From Ornithinibacillus sp047228935 (GTDB taxonomy: Bacteria; Bacillota; Bacilli; Bacillales; Amphibacillaceae): a DNA stretch of 64,000 bases. A program made the translations under genes and the position numbers. The notes under the pieces are model-generated. The model was not told the DNA's origin. It saw only the letters and a program-made list of their open reading frames with translations, and made no database searches. The stretch lies in contig NZ_JBFEGG010000001.1 in the NCBI RefSeq assembly GCF_047228935.1, positions 806,001 through 870,000 of the forward strand. The letters are read 5' to 3'. Shown in pieces: positions 1 through 8,301 of this stretch. Every line of letters begins with the position of its first letter. The stretch's first letter is position 1.

Positions 1-138
1 ATTGATCAGGAATTTTTTAATGAATTACCATCAGAATTAAAAAATGCACAAGGTGTAACAAAATATGGGCTACAATTATTTCCACAGAACTATCAAACGG
101 ATGGCTTTTTCTTAACTAGATTAATGCGAAAATCATAA
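1..138 (+). CDS. rsmB: 16S rRNA (cytosine-5)-methyltransferase RsmB, C-terminal end
   Basis: Only the last 45 codons are in the window; the gene starts upstream. The end reads LQLFPQNYQTDGFF followed by a short basic tail, which matches the conserved C-terminus of Sun/RsmB family m5C methyltransferases, where a Phe-Pro and a TDGFF element close the Rossmann catalytic domain. In B. subtilis rsmB lies just upstream of rlmN and prpC, so the position supports the call. Here the next gene is prpC, with no rlmN between. The identification rests on this short tail plus context. Confidence 0.72.
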   Translation: MDQEFFNELPSELKNAQGVTKYGLQLFPQNYQTDGFFLTRLMRKS

Positions 139-141
139 TGT

Positions 142-170
142 TTGAAAATATAATAAAAAATACCTAATAT
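142..170 (+). promoter_or_regulatory. Predicted sigma-A promoter for prpC-prkC
   Basis: TTGAAA (142-147) and TAATAT (165-170) are separated by 17 bases, just after the rsmB stop and about 75 bases before prpC. The spacing is ideal and each hexamer differs from consensus at two positions. The gap is AT-rich, so a chance match is possible. Confidence 0.4.
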
Positions 171-243
171 GGATATTCTTATTTGGTGAATTGTGTAATA
201 CTTATATACAAAAATAAGTGGTGCTAAGATAAGGGGTGGTAGA

Positions 244-1005
244 ATGGAAGGACATTTTTTGACAGACCGTGGTCAAGTCAGGAGCCATAATGAAGACTCT
301 GGTGGGATATATTCCAATAATCGTGGACAATACCTAGCTATCATTGCGGATGGCATGGGTGGTCATCAAGCCGGAGATGTCGCTAGTGAAATGGCAACTA
401 CACTTTTAGAAGAAAAATGGCGGAAGAATGAAGGATTAGAATCCCCAGAAGAAGTGGAACAATGGTTGAAACAGGCTCTAGAGGAAACGAATACTTCAAT
501 CTATCAGCATTCACTTGAAAGAAAAGAGTGCCAAGGTATGGGAACAACCGTAGTAGCTGCAGTATGTACGGAAGATTTTATTACGGTTGCTCATATTGGC
601 GATAGTCGTTGTTATTTATACAATGAATATAGTTTTAAGCAAATTACAGAAGACCACTCTTTAGTCAATGCATTAGTACAATCAGGACAAATTTCTAAAG
701 ACGATGCCATGTACCATCCAAGAAAAAATGTTGTTCTAAAGGCACTTGGTACAGGTGATTTTGTTGAGCCCGATATCCAGACTATTAATTGGGAGAACGG
801 AGATATACTATTATTATGTTCTGACGGTTTAACAGATAAAGTACAAGATGATGAGCTTGCTGGATTCATAAAATCTACTAATGAAATAGAGGAAGTTGGA
901 AAAAAGCTTATCGATTTAGCAAATGAACGTGGTGGGGAGGATAATGTTTCACTTATTATTATTCAGCTTGAAACATCCGTGGGAGAAGGTGAACCGTCGT
1001 GTTAA
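244..1005 (+). CDS. prpC: PP2C-type serine/threonine phosphatase PrpC
   Basis: PrpC is a metal-dependent PP2C phosphatase that reverses phosphorylation by PrkC. The 253-residue protein is a complete single PP2C domain. Visible motifs are RSHNED (residues 13-18), the metal-binding ADGMGGH (about 35-41), GDSR, ITEDHSLV, LLCSDGLTD and a terminal DNVSLI. The start is ATG with a purine-rich ribosome site (AGGGGTGG) about 5 bases upstream. Its end overlaps the prkC start by 7 bases, so the phosphatase and kinase are probably translationally coupled. Nothing is missing from the family core. Confidence 0.97.
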   Translation: MEGHFLTDRGQVRSHNEDSGGIYSNNRGQYLAIIADGMGGHQAGDVASEMATTLLEEKWRKNEGLESPEEVEQWLKQALEETNTSIYQHSLERKECQGMGTTVVAAVCTEDFITVAHIGDSRCYLYNEYSFKQITEDHSLVNALVQSGQISKDDAMYHPRKNVVLKALGTGDFVEPDIQTINWENGDILLLCSDGLTDKVQDDELAGFIKSTNEIEEVGKKLIDLANERGGEDNVSLIIIQLETSVGEGEPSC

Positions 1006-3011
1006 ATGGTCATCTGCTAAGTGAGCGATATCGAATAAAAGAAAAAATCGGTGGAGGCGGGATGGCCGATGTTTATCTAGCTCAGGACATTATATTAAAT
1101 AGAAAAGTTGCAATCAAAGTACTTAGGTTAGAATATGCCAATGATGAAGAGTTTATTGCCAGATTTGATCGTGAAGCACAGTCTGCTACTAGTCTATCCC
1201 ACCCCAATATAGTTACCATCTATGATGTTGGGGAAGAGGACCAAATACTATATATGGTAATGGAGTATGTAGATGGAATGACTCTGAAGGAATTTATTCA
1301 GCGTTATGGTCCAATAGATGTACAGGAAGCAATCGAAATAATGAAGCAAATTACTGCGGCCATTTCCCATGCACATGATAATGGGATTGTTCATCGTGAC
1401 ATAAAACCTCAAAATATATTAATTGATACATACAGTCATATAAAAGTTACCGATTTTGGAATTGCTGTTGCGTTAAGTGCCACATCACTTACACAAACGA
1501 ACTCAATCTTAGGTTCTGTTCATTATTTATCACCTGAACAGGCAAGAGGTGGCATGGCAACGAAAAAGTCAGATATCTACTCATTAGGAATAGTATTTTT
1601 TGAGATGCTTACTGGTAGATTACCGTTTTCTGGTCAGTCACCAGTTTCAATTGCTCTGAAGCATTTGCAAAGCGATACACCATCTGTAAGAAGGTTTAGT
1701 CCCGATGTGCCACAAAGTGTGGAAAATATCGTATTAAGAGCGACCGCAAAAGACCCGTTCCATCGATTTAATACAGTTTATGATATGGAAGACAGTCTAG
1801 AGGTTGCACTTTCTCCTGACAAATTGGACGAGCCTAGATATACACCACCGACAGAAGTAGGTGAAGAAACAAAGGCGATTCCAATAATTACGGAGAACTA
1901 CTTAGAAAACGCTCATCAAGATACGATTGTTCATCAAGCAAATGCGGAAACGAAGAAAGTAGTAGAGAACGGAAAAAAAAGTACATCTACAAACTTCAAA
2001 AATAAGAAAAAGCGAAATAAGAAACTATTAATCACTTCTATTATCGTATTTATAATATTGGTAGCAACTTTGATAACGTTTTTTGTAGTACAAGGATTAA
2101 CGAAGCCAAAGGATGTTACGATACCAGATGTAATTGAATACGATTACCGTGATGCTAAAGAGGAATTAGAGGATCTGAATTTGATTGTGGAACGAGAGGA
2201 TGTTTTTGATGAAGAAATTGAAGAAGATAAAGTAGTCAGAACCGATCCTAGACCTGGTCAAACGGTAAAAGAAGGAAAAACTGTAACAATTTTTGTAAGT
2301 CAAGGGAAGCCTAGAAAAACGTTTGGCGATTATGAAGGTGAACAAATTCGAAATGCTGAGCGATTACTTAAAGAACTGGGATATAATGATATCGATGTTA
2401 ATGAAGTTTTTTCCGACGAACCTGAAGGGGTAATAATTAAACAATTACAGCCAAATGTCGGTGATGAGGTTGTTCCTAGTGATACGAAAGTAATATTTGA
2501 AGTTAGTAAAGGTAAAGAACCTATAGAAGTGGATAACTTGATTGGTCTAACACGAGATGAGGCTGAGCAATATTTAACTGCAAAAGGTTTAAAAATAGTC
2601 ATACATGAAGAGAACTCAGATACTGTGCCAGAAGGTCATGTTATAAGGCAAGATCCGAAAGCTAAAACAGAGCTTCACGAAGGTGATAATGTTAACGTTT
2701 ATATTTCCTTAGGTCCGGAAGTATTGCCACCTAAAACATATCCAGTAACACTTTCCATAGATTATACTGGAGATAACCAAGGAGATGGCGACAACGGTAA
2801 TAATGAACCAGTACCACAACAGATTACGGTATATGTTCAAGATATGAACAATCCGGATATTACCGTTGTAAAAGATGATTTTACTATAACCGAAGACAGA
2901 CAGTATACACTAGAATTAGTAATAGAACATAAAAGTCAAGCAAGGTATAGAATAATGCGTGATGGCGAGGAAATTTATGATGAAACAATTCGTTATGAAG
3001 AAGGTGAATAA
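999..3011 (+). CDS. prkC: PASTA-domain serine/threonine protein kinase PrkC
   Basis: Membrane Hanks-type kinase that senses cell-wall fragments. The kinase domain (about 10-270) has the glycine loop GGGGMADV, catalytic lysine K40, HRDIKPQN with D134, and DFG at 152-154. A Lys-rich stretch precedes one membrane segment (about 344-366). The extracellular part holds three PASTA repeats (about 370-575), then a C-terminal region with an Asp/Gly/Asn-rich linker. The start is GTG inside the end of prpC. The stop codon directly abuts the ATG of rsgA with no gap, which suggests one transcription unit. In B. subtilis PrkC acts in germination and stationary phase and phosphorylates translation GTPases including RsgA (family knowledge). 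Confidence 0.97.
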   Translation: MLNGHLLSERYRIKEKIGGGGMADVYLAQDIILNRKVAIKVLRLEYANDEEFIARFDREAQSATSLSHPNIVTIYDVGEEDQILYMVMEYVDGMTLKEFIQRYGPIDVQEAIEIMKQITAAISHAHDNGIVHRDIKPQNILIDTYSHIKVTDFGIAVALSATSLTQTNSILGSVHYLSPEQARGGMATKKSDIYSLGIVFFEMLTGRLPFSGQSPVSIALKHLQSDTPSVRRFSPDVPQSVENIVLRATAKDPFHRFNTVYDMEDSLEVALSPDKLDEPRYTPPTEVGEETKAIPIITENYLENAHQDTIVHQANAETKKVVENGKKSTSTNFKNKKKRNKKLLITSIIVFIILVATLITFFVVQGLTKPKDVTIPDVIEYDYRDAKEELEDLNLIVEREDVFDEEIEEDKVVRTDPRPGQTVKEGKTVTIFVSQGKPRKTFGDYEGEQIRNAERLLKELGYNDIDVNEVFSDEPEGVIIKQLQPNVGDEVVPSDTKVIFEVSKGKEPIEVDNLIGLTRDEAEQYLTAKGLKIVIHEENSDTVPEGHVIRQDPKAKTELHEGDNVNVYISLGPEVLPPKTYPVTLSIDYTGDNQGDGDNGNNEPVPQQITVYVQDMNNPDITVVKDDFTITEDRQYTLELVIEHKSQARYRIMRDGEEIYDETIRYEEGE

Positions 3012-3893
3012 ATGCCAGAAGGCAGAATCATAAAGGCTCTAAGTGGATTCTACTATGTACAAACAGAAGATGATGTGTATCAATGTAAAGGTAGAGGCGT
3101 ATTCCGCAAAAAAAATATATCACCCCTTGTTGGTGATTTTGTATCCTTTGATGTCCGAGAAGAAAAAGAAGGTTATGTTACAGAGATAAAGCAAAGGACG
3201 AATGAATTAGTTCGTCCTCCTATTGCTAATATTACACAAGCAATTATTGTTAGTTCTGCAGTAATGCCAGATTTTAGTACAACATTACTTGATCGATTTT
3301 TAGTGTTAATAGAAGCAAAAGGAATCCAGCCAACCATTTTTATTACGAAAACTGACTTACTTTCAGAGAAACAGTTAAAAGAGATTCAAAAATATCAAGC
3401 AGATTATGAGGCAATCGGTTATAAAACAGAAATGTTCTCGATTAAACAACCAATGGATATTGAACGTATTAAAGATTATTTGAAAGGTGAAGTGACTGTA
3501 ATTGCAGGACAATCCGGTGTAGGGAAATCATCATTAATTAATGCTTTAAGCCCTGAGACAGAATTAAAAACAGCTGATATATCTAAAAGTCTTGGACGTG
3601 GGAAACATACGACAAGACATGTTGAATTAATAGAAATTAATGGTGGATTAGTAGCTGATACCCCAGGGTTTAGCGCGTTAGATTTTGATCAAATTGAAGC
3701 AGAAGAATTAACCGATTGCTTTCCTGAGATGCATGAAATAAAGGACACTTGTAAGTTTAGAGGATGTTTACATTCGAAGGAACCTAAATGTGCAGTTAAA
3801 GATGCAGTAGAAAACGGAACTCTTCCAGCTTATCGATATGAGCACTATTTAAGTTTTTTGGAAGAAATACAATCAAGAAAGCCGAGGTATTAA
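3012..3893 (+). CDS. rsgA: Ribosome small-subunit-dependent GTPase RsgA
   Basis: Circularly permuted GTPase that checks late 30S maturation. Order of features: N-terminal OB fold (about 1-65), G4 motif TKTD (112-115), G1 motif GQSGVGKS (166-173), G3 motif DTPG (216-219), and a C-terminal zinc-binding set C247, C252, H254, C260. The length of 293 is normal for the family. ATG follows the prkC stop immediately and uses GGTGAATAA-region purines as ribosome site. It lies in the usual prkC-rsgA-rpe order (yloQ/cpgA in B. subtilis). Confidence 0.97.
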   Translation: MPEGRIIKALSGFYYVQTEDDVYQCKGRGVFRKKNISPLVGDFVSFDVREEKEGYVTEIKQRTNELVRPPIANITQAIIVSSAVMPDFSTTLLDRFLVLIEAKGIQPTIFITKTDLLSEKQLKEIQKYQADYEAIGYKTEMFSIKQPMDIERIKDYLKGEVTVIAGQSGVGKSSLINALSPETELKTADISKSLGRGKHTTRHVELIEINGGLVADTPGFSALDFDQIEAEELTDCFPEMHEIKDTCKFRGCLHSKEPKCAVKDAVENGTLPAYRYEHYLSFLEEIQSRKPRY

Positions 3894-3894
3894 C

Positions 3895-4551
3895 ATGGTA
3901 AAAATAGCACCCTCCATATTGTCAGCTGATTTTGCGAAATTAGGGGAAGAAATACAAGACGTAGAAAAAGGAAATGCAGATTACATTCATGTCGATGTTA
4001 TGGATGGTCATTTTGTTCCTAATATTACCATTGGTCCATTAATCGTTGAAGCAATAAAACCAACAACGAAATTACCGTTAGATGTTCATTTAATGATTAA
4101 CAATCCAGACCATTATATTCCTGCATTTGTAAAAGCAGGAGCATCCATTATTACTGTTCACCAAGAAGCATGTGTTCATTTACATAGAACGATTCAGTTA
4201 ATTAAGGCAAATAATGTTAAAGCTGGAGTTGTTATAAATCCTGGTACACCTGTTGAAATGATACGCGATGTATTAGGTGATGTGGACTTAGTATTAATCA
4301 TGACTGTAAACCCAGGATTCGGGGGACAATCATTTATTGAATCTACTTTAGGGAAAATTAAGCAAATAGCAAGTTGGCGTGAAGAATTTGGCTATTCCTT
4401 TGAAATCGAAGTTGATGGTGGGGTTAATGTATCGACAGCTAAACGATGTGTTGATGCAGGTGCCGATGTGTTAGTTGCAGGTAGTGCAGTGTTTAATCAA
4501 GAAAATAGAGAGCAAGCAATATTAGATATTCGCAATGCTTGCGGAAATTAG
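3895..4551 (+). CDS. rpe: Ribulose-phosphate 3-epimerase
   Basis: Interconverts ribulose-5-phosphate and xylulose-5-phosphate in the pentose phosphate pathway. The 218-residue TIM barrel shows the family pattern: an N-terminal SILSADF, VDVMDGHFVPNI with metal and catalytic Asp/His, DVHLMI, MTVNPGFGGQ, and the EVDGGVN phosphate-binding segment near the end. It begins one base after the rsgA stop, so the two are probably co-translated. Confidence 0.97.
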   Translation: MVKIAPSILSADFAKLGEEIQDVEKGNADYIHVDVMDGHFVPNITIGPLIVEAIKPTTKLPLDVHLMINNPDHYIPAFVKAGASIITVHQEACVHLHRTIQLIKANNVKAGVVINPGTPVEMIRDVLGDVDLVLIMTVNPGFGGQSFIESTLGKIKQIASWREEFGYSFEIEVDGGVNVSTAKRCVDAGADVLVAGSAVFNQENREQAILDIRNACGN

Positions 4552-4561
4552 AGGCAAAAGC

Positions 4562-5206
4562 ATGACTAAAGTTGCCATTATAGGAAATGGCCCTTCTCAT
4601 TTGATTCCAGAATTATCTATATATCAAAACGAAATTGATATTTGGATAGGAGCTGATAGAGGGGCTCTTTCTATTATCAAACAAAATATGGAACTAGCCT
4701 ATGCAGTAGGTGATTTTGACTCTGTAAATGATGCTGAACTCGAACTCATTAGAAAACATGCTATACAGTTTGAACAGCACCAAGTGGAGAAGGATGAAAC
4801 GGATTTAGAACTTGCACTTAACATAGCTAAATCTATACATCCAAGTAACATTTACTTTTTTGGTGTAACAGGAGGAAGATTAGATCATACTCTAATTAAT
4901 ATTCAGTTGTTAGATCAATTAGTTAAAGAGAAAATGACTGGCGTAATTATCGATCGTTTTAATTATCTTGAGTTACATTATCCTGGCTCCTATTCTATTG
5001 TGGAAATGAAGGATTATCCAACCATTTCTTTTATTCCTATTACACAGGAAGTGAGTGGTTTAACACTTCTTGGTTTTTATTATCCTTTAACGAAGGCAAC
5101 GATCAAAATGGGGTCAACTCTGTCTATTTCGAACAAGCTAAAATTAAATAATGGTACTTTTTCATTTGAGGATGGCATAGTATTAGTTATAAGGAGTCGT
5201 GACTAA
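4562..5206 (+). CDS. thiN: Thiamine pyrophosphokinase ThiN
   Basis: Transfers pyrophosphate from ATP to thiamine to give TPP. The protein is about 214 residues with the family residues GADRGA, VGDFDSV, DETDLELAL and GGRLDHT, which form the Asp-rich metal/ATP site. An earlier in-frame ATG at 4535 lies inside rpe. The ATG at 4562 is preferred because GAGG (4551-4554) is 7 bases upstream and the protein then starts at the conserved first strand. No TPP riboswitch was seen nearby; the gene sits in the rsgA-rpe-thiN-spoVM run typical of Bacillaceae (yloS). Confidence 0.93.
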   Translation: MTKVAIIGNGPSHLIPELSIYQNEIDIWIGADRGALSIIKQNMELAYAVGDFDSVNDAELELIRKHAIQFEQHQVEKDETDLELALNIAKSIHPSNIYFFGVTGGRLDHTLINIQLLDQLVKEKMTGVIIDRFNYLELHYPGSYSIVEMKDYPTISFIPITQEVSGLTLLGFYYPLTKATIKMGSTLSISNKLKLNNGTFSFEDGIVLVIRSRD

Positions 5207-5257
5207 ATAAGGTAGCGATTCATGTAAGTGTTGTTGGAAATGGAGGAGGGCGAACTT

Positions 5258-5341
5258 ATGAAATTTTATACGATTAAGCTCCCTAGAGTACTCGGAGGAT
5301 TTGTACGCATTGTGATTGGGATTTTTAAGAAAGAAAAGTAA
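5258..5341 (+). CDS. spoVM: Stage V sporulation protein SpoVM (27-residue coat-targeting peptide)
   Basis: This is a very small gene of 27 codons. The peptide starts MKFYTIKLPRVLGG and ends GIFKKEK, closely resembling B. subtilis SpoVM (26 residues, MKFYTIKLPKFLGG start). SpoVM is an amphipathic helix that recognises the positive curvature of the forespore surface and anchors SpoIVA for coat assembly. A strong ribosome site (GGAGGAGGG, 5242-5250) precedes the ATG by 7 bases. Position between thiN and rpmB is the conserved one. It marks the organism as an endospore former. Confidence 0.96.
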   Translation: MKFYTIKLPRVLGGFVRIVIGIFKKEK

Positions 5342-5349
5342 GGTTTATT

Positions 5350-5384
5350 TGCTTTTGTCAATAATTGGCAGAAGCAGTTTTTTT
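5350..5384 (+). terminator. Rho-independent terminator after spoVM
   Basis: TGCTTTTGTC (5350-5359) pairs with GGCAGAAGCA (5367-5376) in a 10-bp stem with two G-U pairs. A seven-base loop lies between, and GTTTTTTT follows. It closes the prpC-spoVM unit. Confidence 0.85.
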
Positions 5385-5387
5385 GGG

Positions 5388-5607
5388 TATTAAATTATTG
5401 CCAAGCCCGCGGTCCCAAAACACTCGGCTTTCCTGTGGGGGCTAGTGAGCCAGGCCGTTATTTAAGAATTTTAACGGTAGCCTTGCACCGAGAGTAGCTT
5501 GCTTCGTTGTATTACTAGCAGATGAAAGTGTATACTCGGGTCTCAACTATTCCACTGTTACAGTGGGAGTTATCGTGTTTTGTGGCCGCTAAGTGCATAA
5601 TTTAATA
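5388..5607. other. Structured intergenic element A (candidate ncRNA or repeat)
   Basis: A 220-base, GC-richer, gene-free stretch folds as a long rod. The outer helix pairs 5388-5400 with 5596-5607 (12 bp, one bulged T). The inner helix pairs 5410-5423 with 5575-5588 (12 Watson-Crick, one G-U, one mismatch). Inside are GCTAGT/ACTAGC (5441-5446 with 5514-5519), a CCGTTA/TAACGG hairpin (5455-5477), and a TTCCACTG/CAGTGGGA hairpin (5550-5568). It sits between the spoVM terminator and the bidirectional rpmB terminator; no convincing promoter was found on either strand, so orientation is open. Two blocks (5565-5572 and 5578-5595) recur at 18237-18287. I do not recognise a named RNA family. Confidence 0.5.
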
Positions 5608-5635
5608 AAACCTTGCTATGAAGAAAAACAATAGA

Positions 5636-5664
5636 AAAAGCACCCGTTTAGTTTGGGTGCTTTT
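5636..5664. terminator. Bidirectional terminator downstream of rpmB
   Basis: AAAAGCACCC (5636-5645) and GGGTGCTTTT (5655-5664) form a 10-bp stem around a nine-base loop. The A/T flanks serve as a U-tract on either strand. It ends rpmB on the minus strand and could end any plus-strand transcript of element A. Confidence 0.85.
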
Positions 5665-5705
5665 AGCTAATAACTAATGTATCAGTAAAATGAATAAGGT
5701 ATATA

Positions 5706-5894
5706 TTATACGCGTTCCACTTTACCTGATTTAAGTGCGCGTGCAGAAACATAAACACGTTTTGGTTTTCCATCTACCATAATACGAACTTTTTGCACAT
5801 TAGCTTTCCATTTACGTCTGTTGGAATTCATAGCGTGTGAGCGTTGGTTTCCACTAGTTGTTTTACGTCCAGTAACAACACATTTTCTAGCCAT
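5706..5894 (-). CDS. rpmB: 50S ribosomal protein L28
   Basis: The 62-residue protein begins MARKCVVTGRK, contains RSHAMNSNRRKW and ends with VSARALKSGKVERV, all diagnostic of L28. Only one cysteine of the ancestral zinc ribbon remains, so this is the zinc-free (C-minus) form. A strong ribosome site (AGGAGGG) precedes ATG. It is monocistronic and transcribed opposite to its neighbours, as in B. subtilis. Confidence 0.98.
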   Translation of the reverse strand: MARKCVVTGRKTTSGNQRSHAMNSNRRKWKANVQKVRIMVDGKPKRVYVSARALKSGKVERV

Positions 5895-5939
5895 GTTAAT
5901 CCCTCCTAATCTAGAAAAAAGTCAATTTAATACTTATAC

Positions 5940-5968
5940 AATTTACCATAACTATGAAAAGAATGCAA
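5940..5968 (-). promoter_or_regulatory. Predicted sigma-A promoter for rpmB
   Basis: On the minus strand TTGCAT (5963-5968) and TAAATT (5940-5945) are spaced by 17 bases, about 45 bases before the rpmB start. The -10 matches consensus at four of six positions. The call is moderate because the region is AT-rich. Confidence 0.4.
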
Positions 5969-5997
5969 TAAGTATATAAAGAATTTTCACTTGACAG

Positions 5998-6017
5998 AAT
6001 GAATGGAATCGTTCATT
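5998..6017. promoter_or_regulatory. Inverted repeat, possible repressor operator
   Basis: AATGAATG and CGTTCATT are separated by four bases, a near-perfect 8-4-8 palindrome immediately after a TTGACA hexamer (5991-5996) in the divergent rpmB/yloU gap. The shape resembles TetR-family operators such as FadR sites (ATGAATGA-type half sites). No good -10 lies 17 bases after the TTGACA, so the regulated promoter is uncertain. Confidence 0.3.
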
Positions 6018-6163
6018 GTTATAAGAGGCGAAAAGTGTCATCTGTTTTTATATTATTAATTTCGCCTAGATCAATTTCTTACTAAATGTATTACCTAATG
6101 TGCAAAAACATAATAATTGTAGTAAAATTATCGGTAAGATTAATTGCCTGAAGGAGGATTAAA

Positions 6164-6526
6164 ATGTCCATTGAAATGAATACGAAAGATGGTCATGTTA
6201 CTATAACGAATGAAGTAATTGCTACAATCGCTGGTGGTGCAGCTGTTGAATGCTACGGAATTGTTGGTATGGCATCTAAAAGTCAGATTAGAGATGGTAT
6301 TGCAGAAATTCTTCGTAAGGAAAACTATTCACGAGGAATCGTAGTAAGACAAGAAGACAATTCCTTACATATTGATATGTATATTATTGTTAGTTACGGT
6401 ACAAAAATCTCTGAAGTAGCTCACAATGTGCAATCTCAAGTAAAATACACATTGAGCAAAACATTAGGACTTGAAATTGATTCCGTAAATATTTACATAC
6501 AAGGGGTACGTGTAGCAAAAGACTAA
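6164..6526 (+). CDS. yloU: Asp23/Gls24 family protein YloU
   Basis: The 120-residue protein belongs to the Asp23/Gls24 (DUF322) envelope-stress family, as shown by the N-terminal TITNEVIATIAGGAA, VECYGIVGM and a C-terminal IYIQGVRV segment. Its biochemical role is unclear; relatives sit at the membrane and associate with fatty-acid kinase genes. A strong AGGAGG site precedes the ATG. It is followed after 31 bases by fakA, and this pairing is conserved in Firmicutes. Confidence 0.9.
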   Translation: MSIEMNTKDGHVTITNEVIATIAGGAAVECYGIVGMASKSQIRDGIAEILRKENYSRGIVVRQEDNSLHIDMYIIVSYGTKISEVAHNVQSQVKYTLSKTLGLEIDSVNIYIQGVRVAKD

Positions 6527-6557
6527 TTTGCACGCCTGTTTAGAGGGAGGAACTATT

Positions 6558-8213
6558 GTGGCAGTACAAAAGCTTGACGGTATTATGTTTTCTCAAATGG
6601 TGCTTACTGGAGCGCATCATTTAACGAATAATGCCAAAAAAATTGATGCACTAAATGTATTTCCGGTACCAGATGGTGATACTGGAACGAATATGAATTT
6701 ATCTATGACATCTGGTGCAAATGAAGTTAAGAAGAATAAATCTGAAAATATCTCAGAAGTGGCTCAATCATTTTCAAAAGGTTTGTTAATGGGTGCTAGA
6801 GGAAATTCTGGAGTTATTCTTTCACAAATCTTCAGAGGGTTTGCGAGAGGGATGGAAAATAAATCTTCTTTAACTACTAAAGATTTAGCAGTTGCGTTTG
6901 ATTCAGGTGTGCATACAGCTTATAAGGCTGTTATGAAACCTGTTGAAGGAACAATTTTAACGGTTGCTAAAGACGCGGCAAAGAAAGCAGTCGAAATTGC
7001 TGACTATGAAGTTGATGTCATTATCATGATGGAAAAAGTACTACAAGAAGCAAAGGCTTCATTAAAGCGTACTCCAGATTTATTACCAGTTCTAAAAGAA
7101 GTAGGTGTAGTAGATTCTGGTGGTCAAGGACTTGTAACCGTATATGAAGGATTTGTTTCTGCGTTAAAAGGTGAAGAACTTCCAGATGAAGTAGTGGAAA
7201 TGGATGATATGATAAATGCAGAACATCATAAATCAGCACAGGATTTCATGGATACTTCTGAAATTGAATTCGGTTACTGTACTGAATTTATGGTTAAATT
7301 TGAAGAGGATAAACTAAAAGATAATCCTTTTGATGAGAATGATTTTCGTAACGAATTAAGTGAGCATGGTGATTCGCTACTAGTAGTTTCTGATGACGAA
7401 ATTGTAAAAGTACATGTTCATACAGAATATCCTGGGAATGTGTTAACAATTGGTCAACGTCACGGTAGTTTGATCAATATGAAAATTGAAAATATGCGTC
7501 AGCAACATACAGAAATTGTTGGTGATAAAATTAAGCCACAAGCACCTAAAGAGAAAGCAGATTTCGGTATCGTAACAGTCGCTATGGGTTCTGGTTTGAA
7601 AGCTTTATTTGAAAGCCTTGGAGCTACAGTAGTGATTGAGGGTGGACAAACTATGAACCCAAGTACACAGGATATTACGGAAGCTATCAACCAAGCTAAT
7701 GCTAAAAATGTTATCGTATTACCAAATAATAAAAATATTGTAATGGCTGCAGAGCAAGCTGCAGAATTAACTGAAGTTAATGCTGCAGTAGTGGCAACAA
7801 AAACAATTCCGCAAGGGATAAGTGCATTATTAGCATTCCACCCAGAAGAAGATCTTGAATCAAATAGAGAAAATATGCTTGAAGCAAGCTCACATGTTAA
7901 AACTGGGCAAATTACGTATGCTGTTAGAGATACACAAATCGATGGAATTTCGATTGAAAATGGTAACTTTATGGGGATTGCAGAAGGTAAAATCGTAACT
8001 ACTCATAAAGAACGACTAGAAGCTGTAAAACAATTATTTAACGAATTAATTACAGAAGATGATGAAATACTTACTATTTTATCGGGTGAAGATGTTTCGG
8101 AAGAGGAAGTAGCTGAATTAGTAAGTTATATTGAAGAAAACTATGAAGATGTTGAGATAGAAGTTCATAACGGTAATCAACCAATTTATTCTTATATTTT
8201 CTCGGTTGAATAA
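6558..8213 (+). CDS. fakA: Fatty acid kinase catalytic subunit FakA (YloV)
   Basis: Kinase that phosphorylates FakB-bound fatty acids so that exogenous or recycled acyl chains enter phospholipid synthesis. The N-terminal DhaL-type domain holds the metal/ATP motif FPVPDGDTGTN (Asp 39 and 41), then SKGLLMGARGNSGV and a DSGGQGL segment. Middle and C-terminal FakB-binding domains follow (to residue 551). The reading frame opens upstream, but GTG at 6558 is preferred because AGGGAGG (6544-6550) precedes it by 7 bases and homologues begin near this point. The usual partner FakB is not in the window. Confidence 0.93.
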   Translation: MAVQKLDGIMFSQMVLTGAHHLTNNAKKIDALNVFPVPDGDTGTNMNLSMTSGANEVKKNKSENISEVAQSFSKGLLMGARGNSGVILSQIFRGFARGMENKSSLTTKDLAVAFDSGVHTAYKAVMKPVEGTILTVAKDAAKKAVEIADYEVDVIIMMEKVLQEAKASLKRTPDLLPVLKEVGVVDSGGQGLVTVYEGFVSALKGEELPDEVVEMDDMINAEHHKSAQDFMDTSEIEFGYCTEFMVKFEEDKLKDNPFDENDFRNELSEHGDSLLVVSDDEIVKVHVHTEYPGNVLTIGQRHGSLINMKIENMRQQHTEIVGDKIKPQAPKEKADFGIVTVAMGSGLKALFESLGATVVIEGGQTMNPSTQDITEAINQANAKNVIVLPNNKNIVMAAEQAAELTEVNAAVVATKTIPQGISALLAFHPEEDLESNRENMLEASSHVKTGQITYAVRDTQIDGISIENGNFMGIAEGKIVTTHKERLEAVKQLFNELITEDDEILTILSGEDVSEEEVAELVSYIEENYEDVEIEVHNGNQPIYSYIFSVE

Positions 8214-8250
8214 TAGTGATTAACTTCGATTAGTAAAAATATAGTAATAA

Positions 8251-8286
8251 AATAAAGCGTGATTTCGAAATCACGCTTTATTTTAT
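8251..8286 (+). terminator. Rho-independent terminator after fakA
   Basis: A perfect palindrome, AAAGCGTGATTT with AAATCACGCTTT, is followed by ATTTTAT. It closes the yloU-fakA unit. Confidence 0.88.
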
Positions 8287-8301
8287 CAAGATAGTATAAT
8301 G

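Noticed and set aside
5388..5607. Element A as 6S RNA or RNase P RNA
   Set aside because: The rod shape suggests 6S, but I could not match the conserved 6S bubble or the RNase P core sequences, so no named family is assigned.
6026..6067. AGGCGAAA/TTTCGCCT pairing upstream of yloU
   Set aside because: An 8-bp pair across a 26-base AT-rich loop with no U-run or other support; likely chance.
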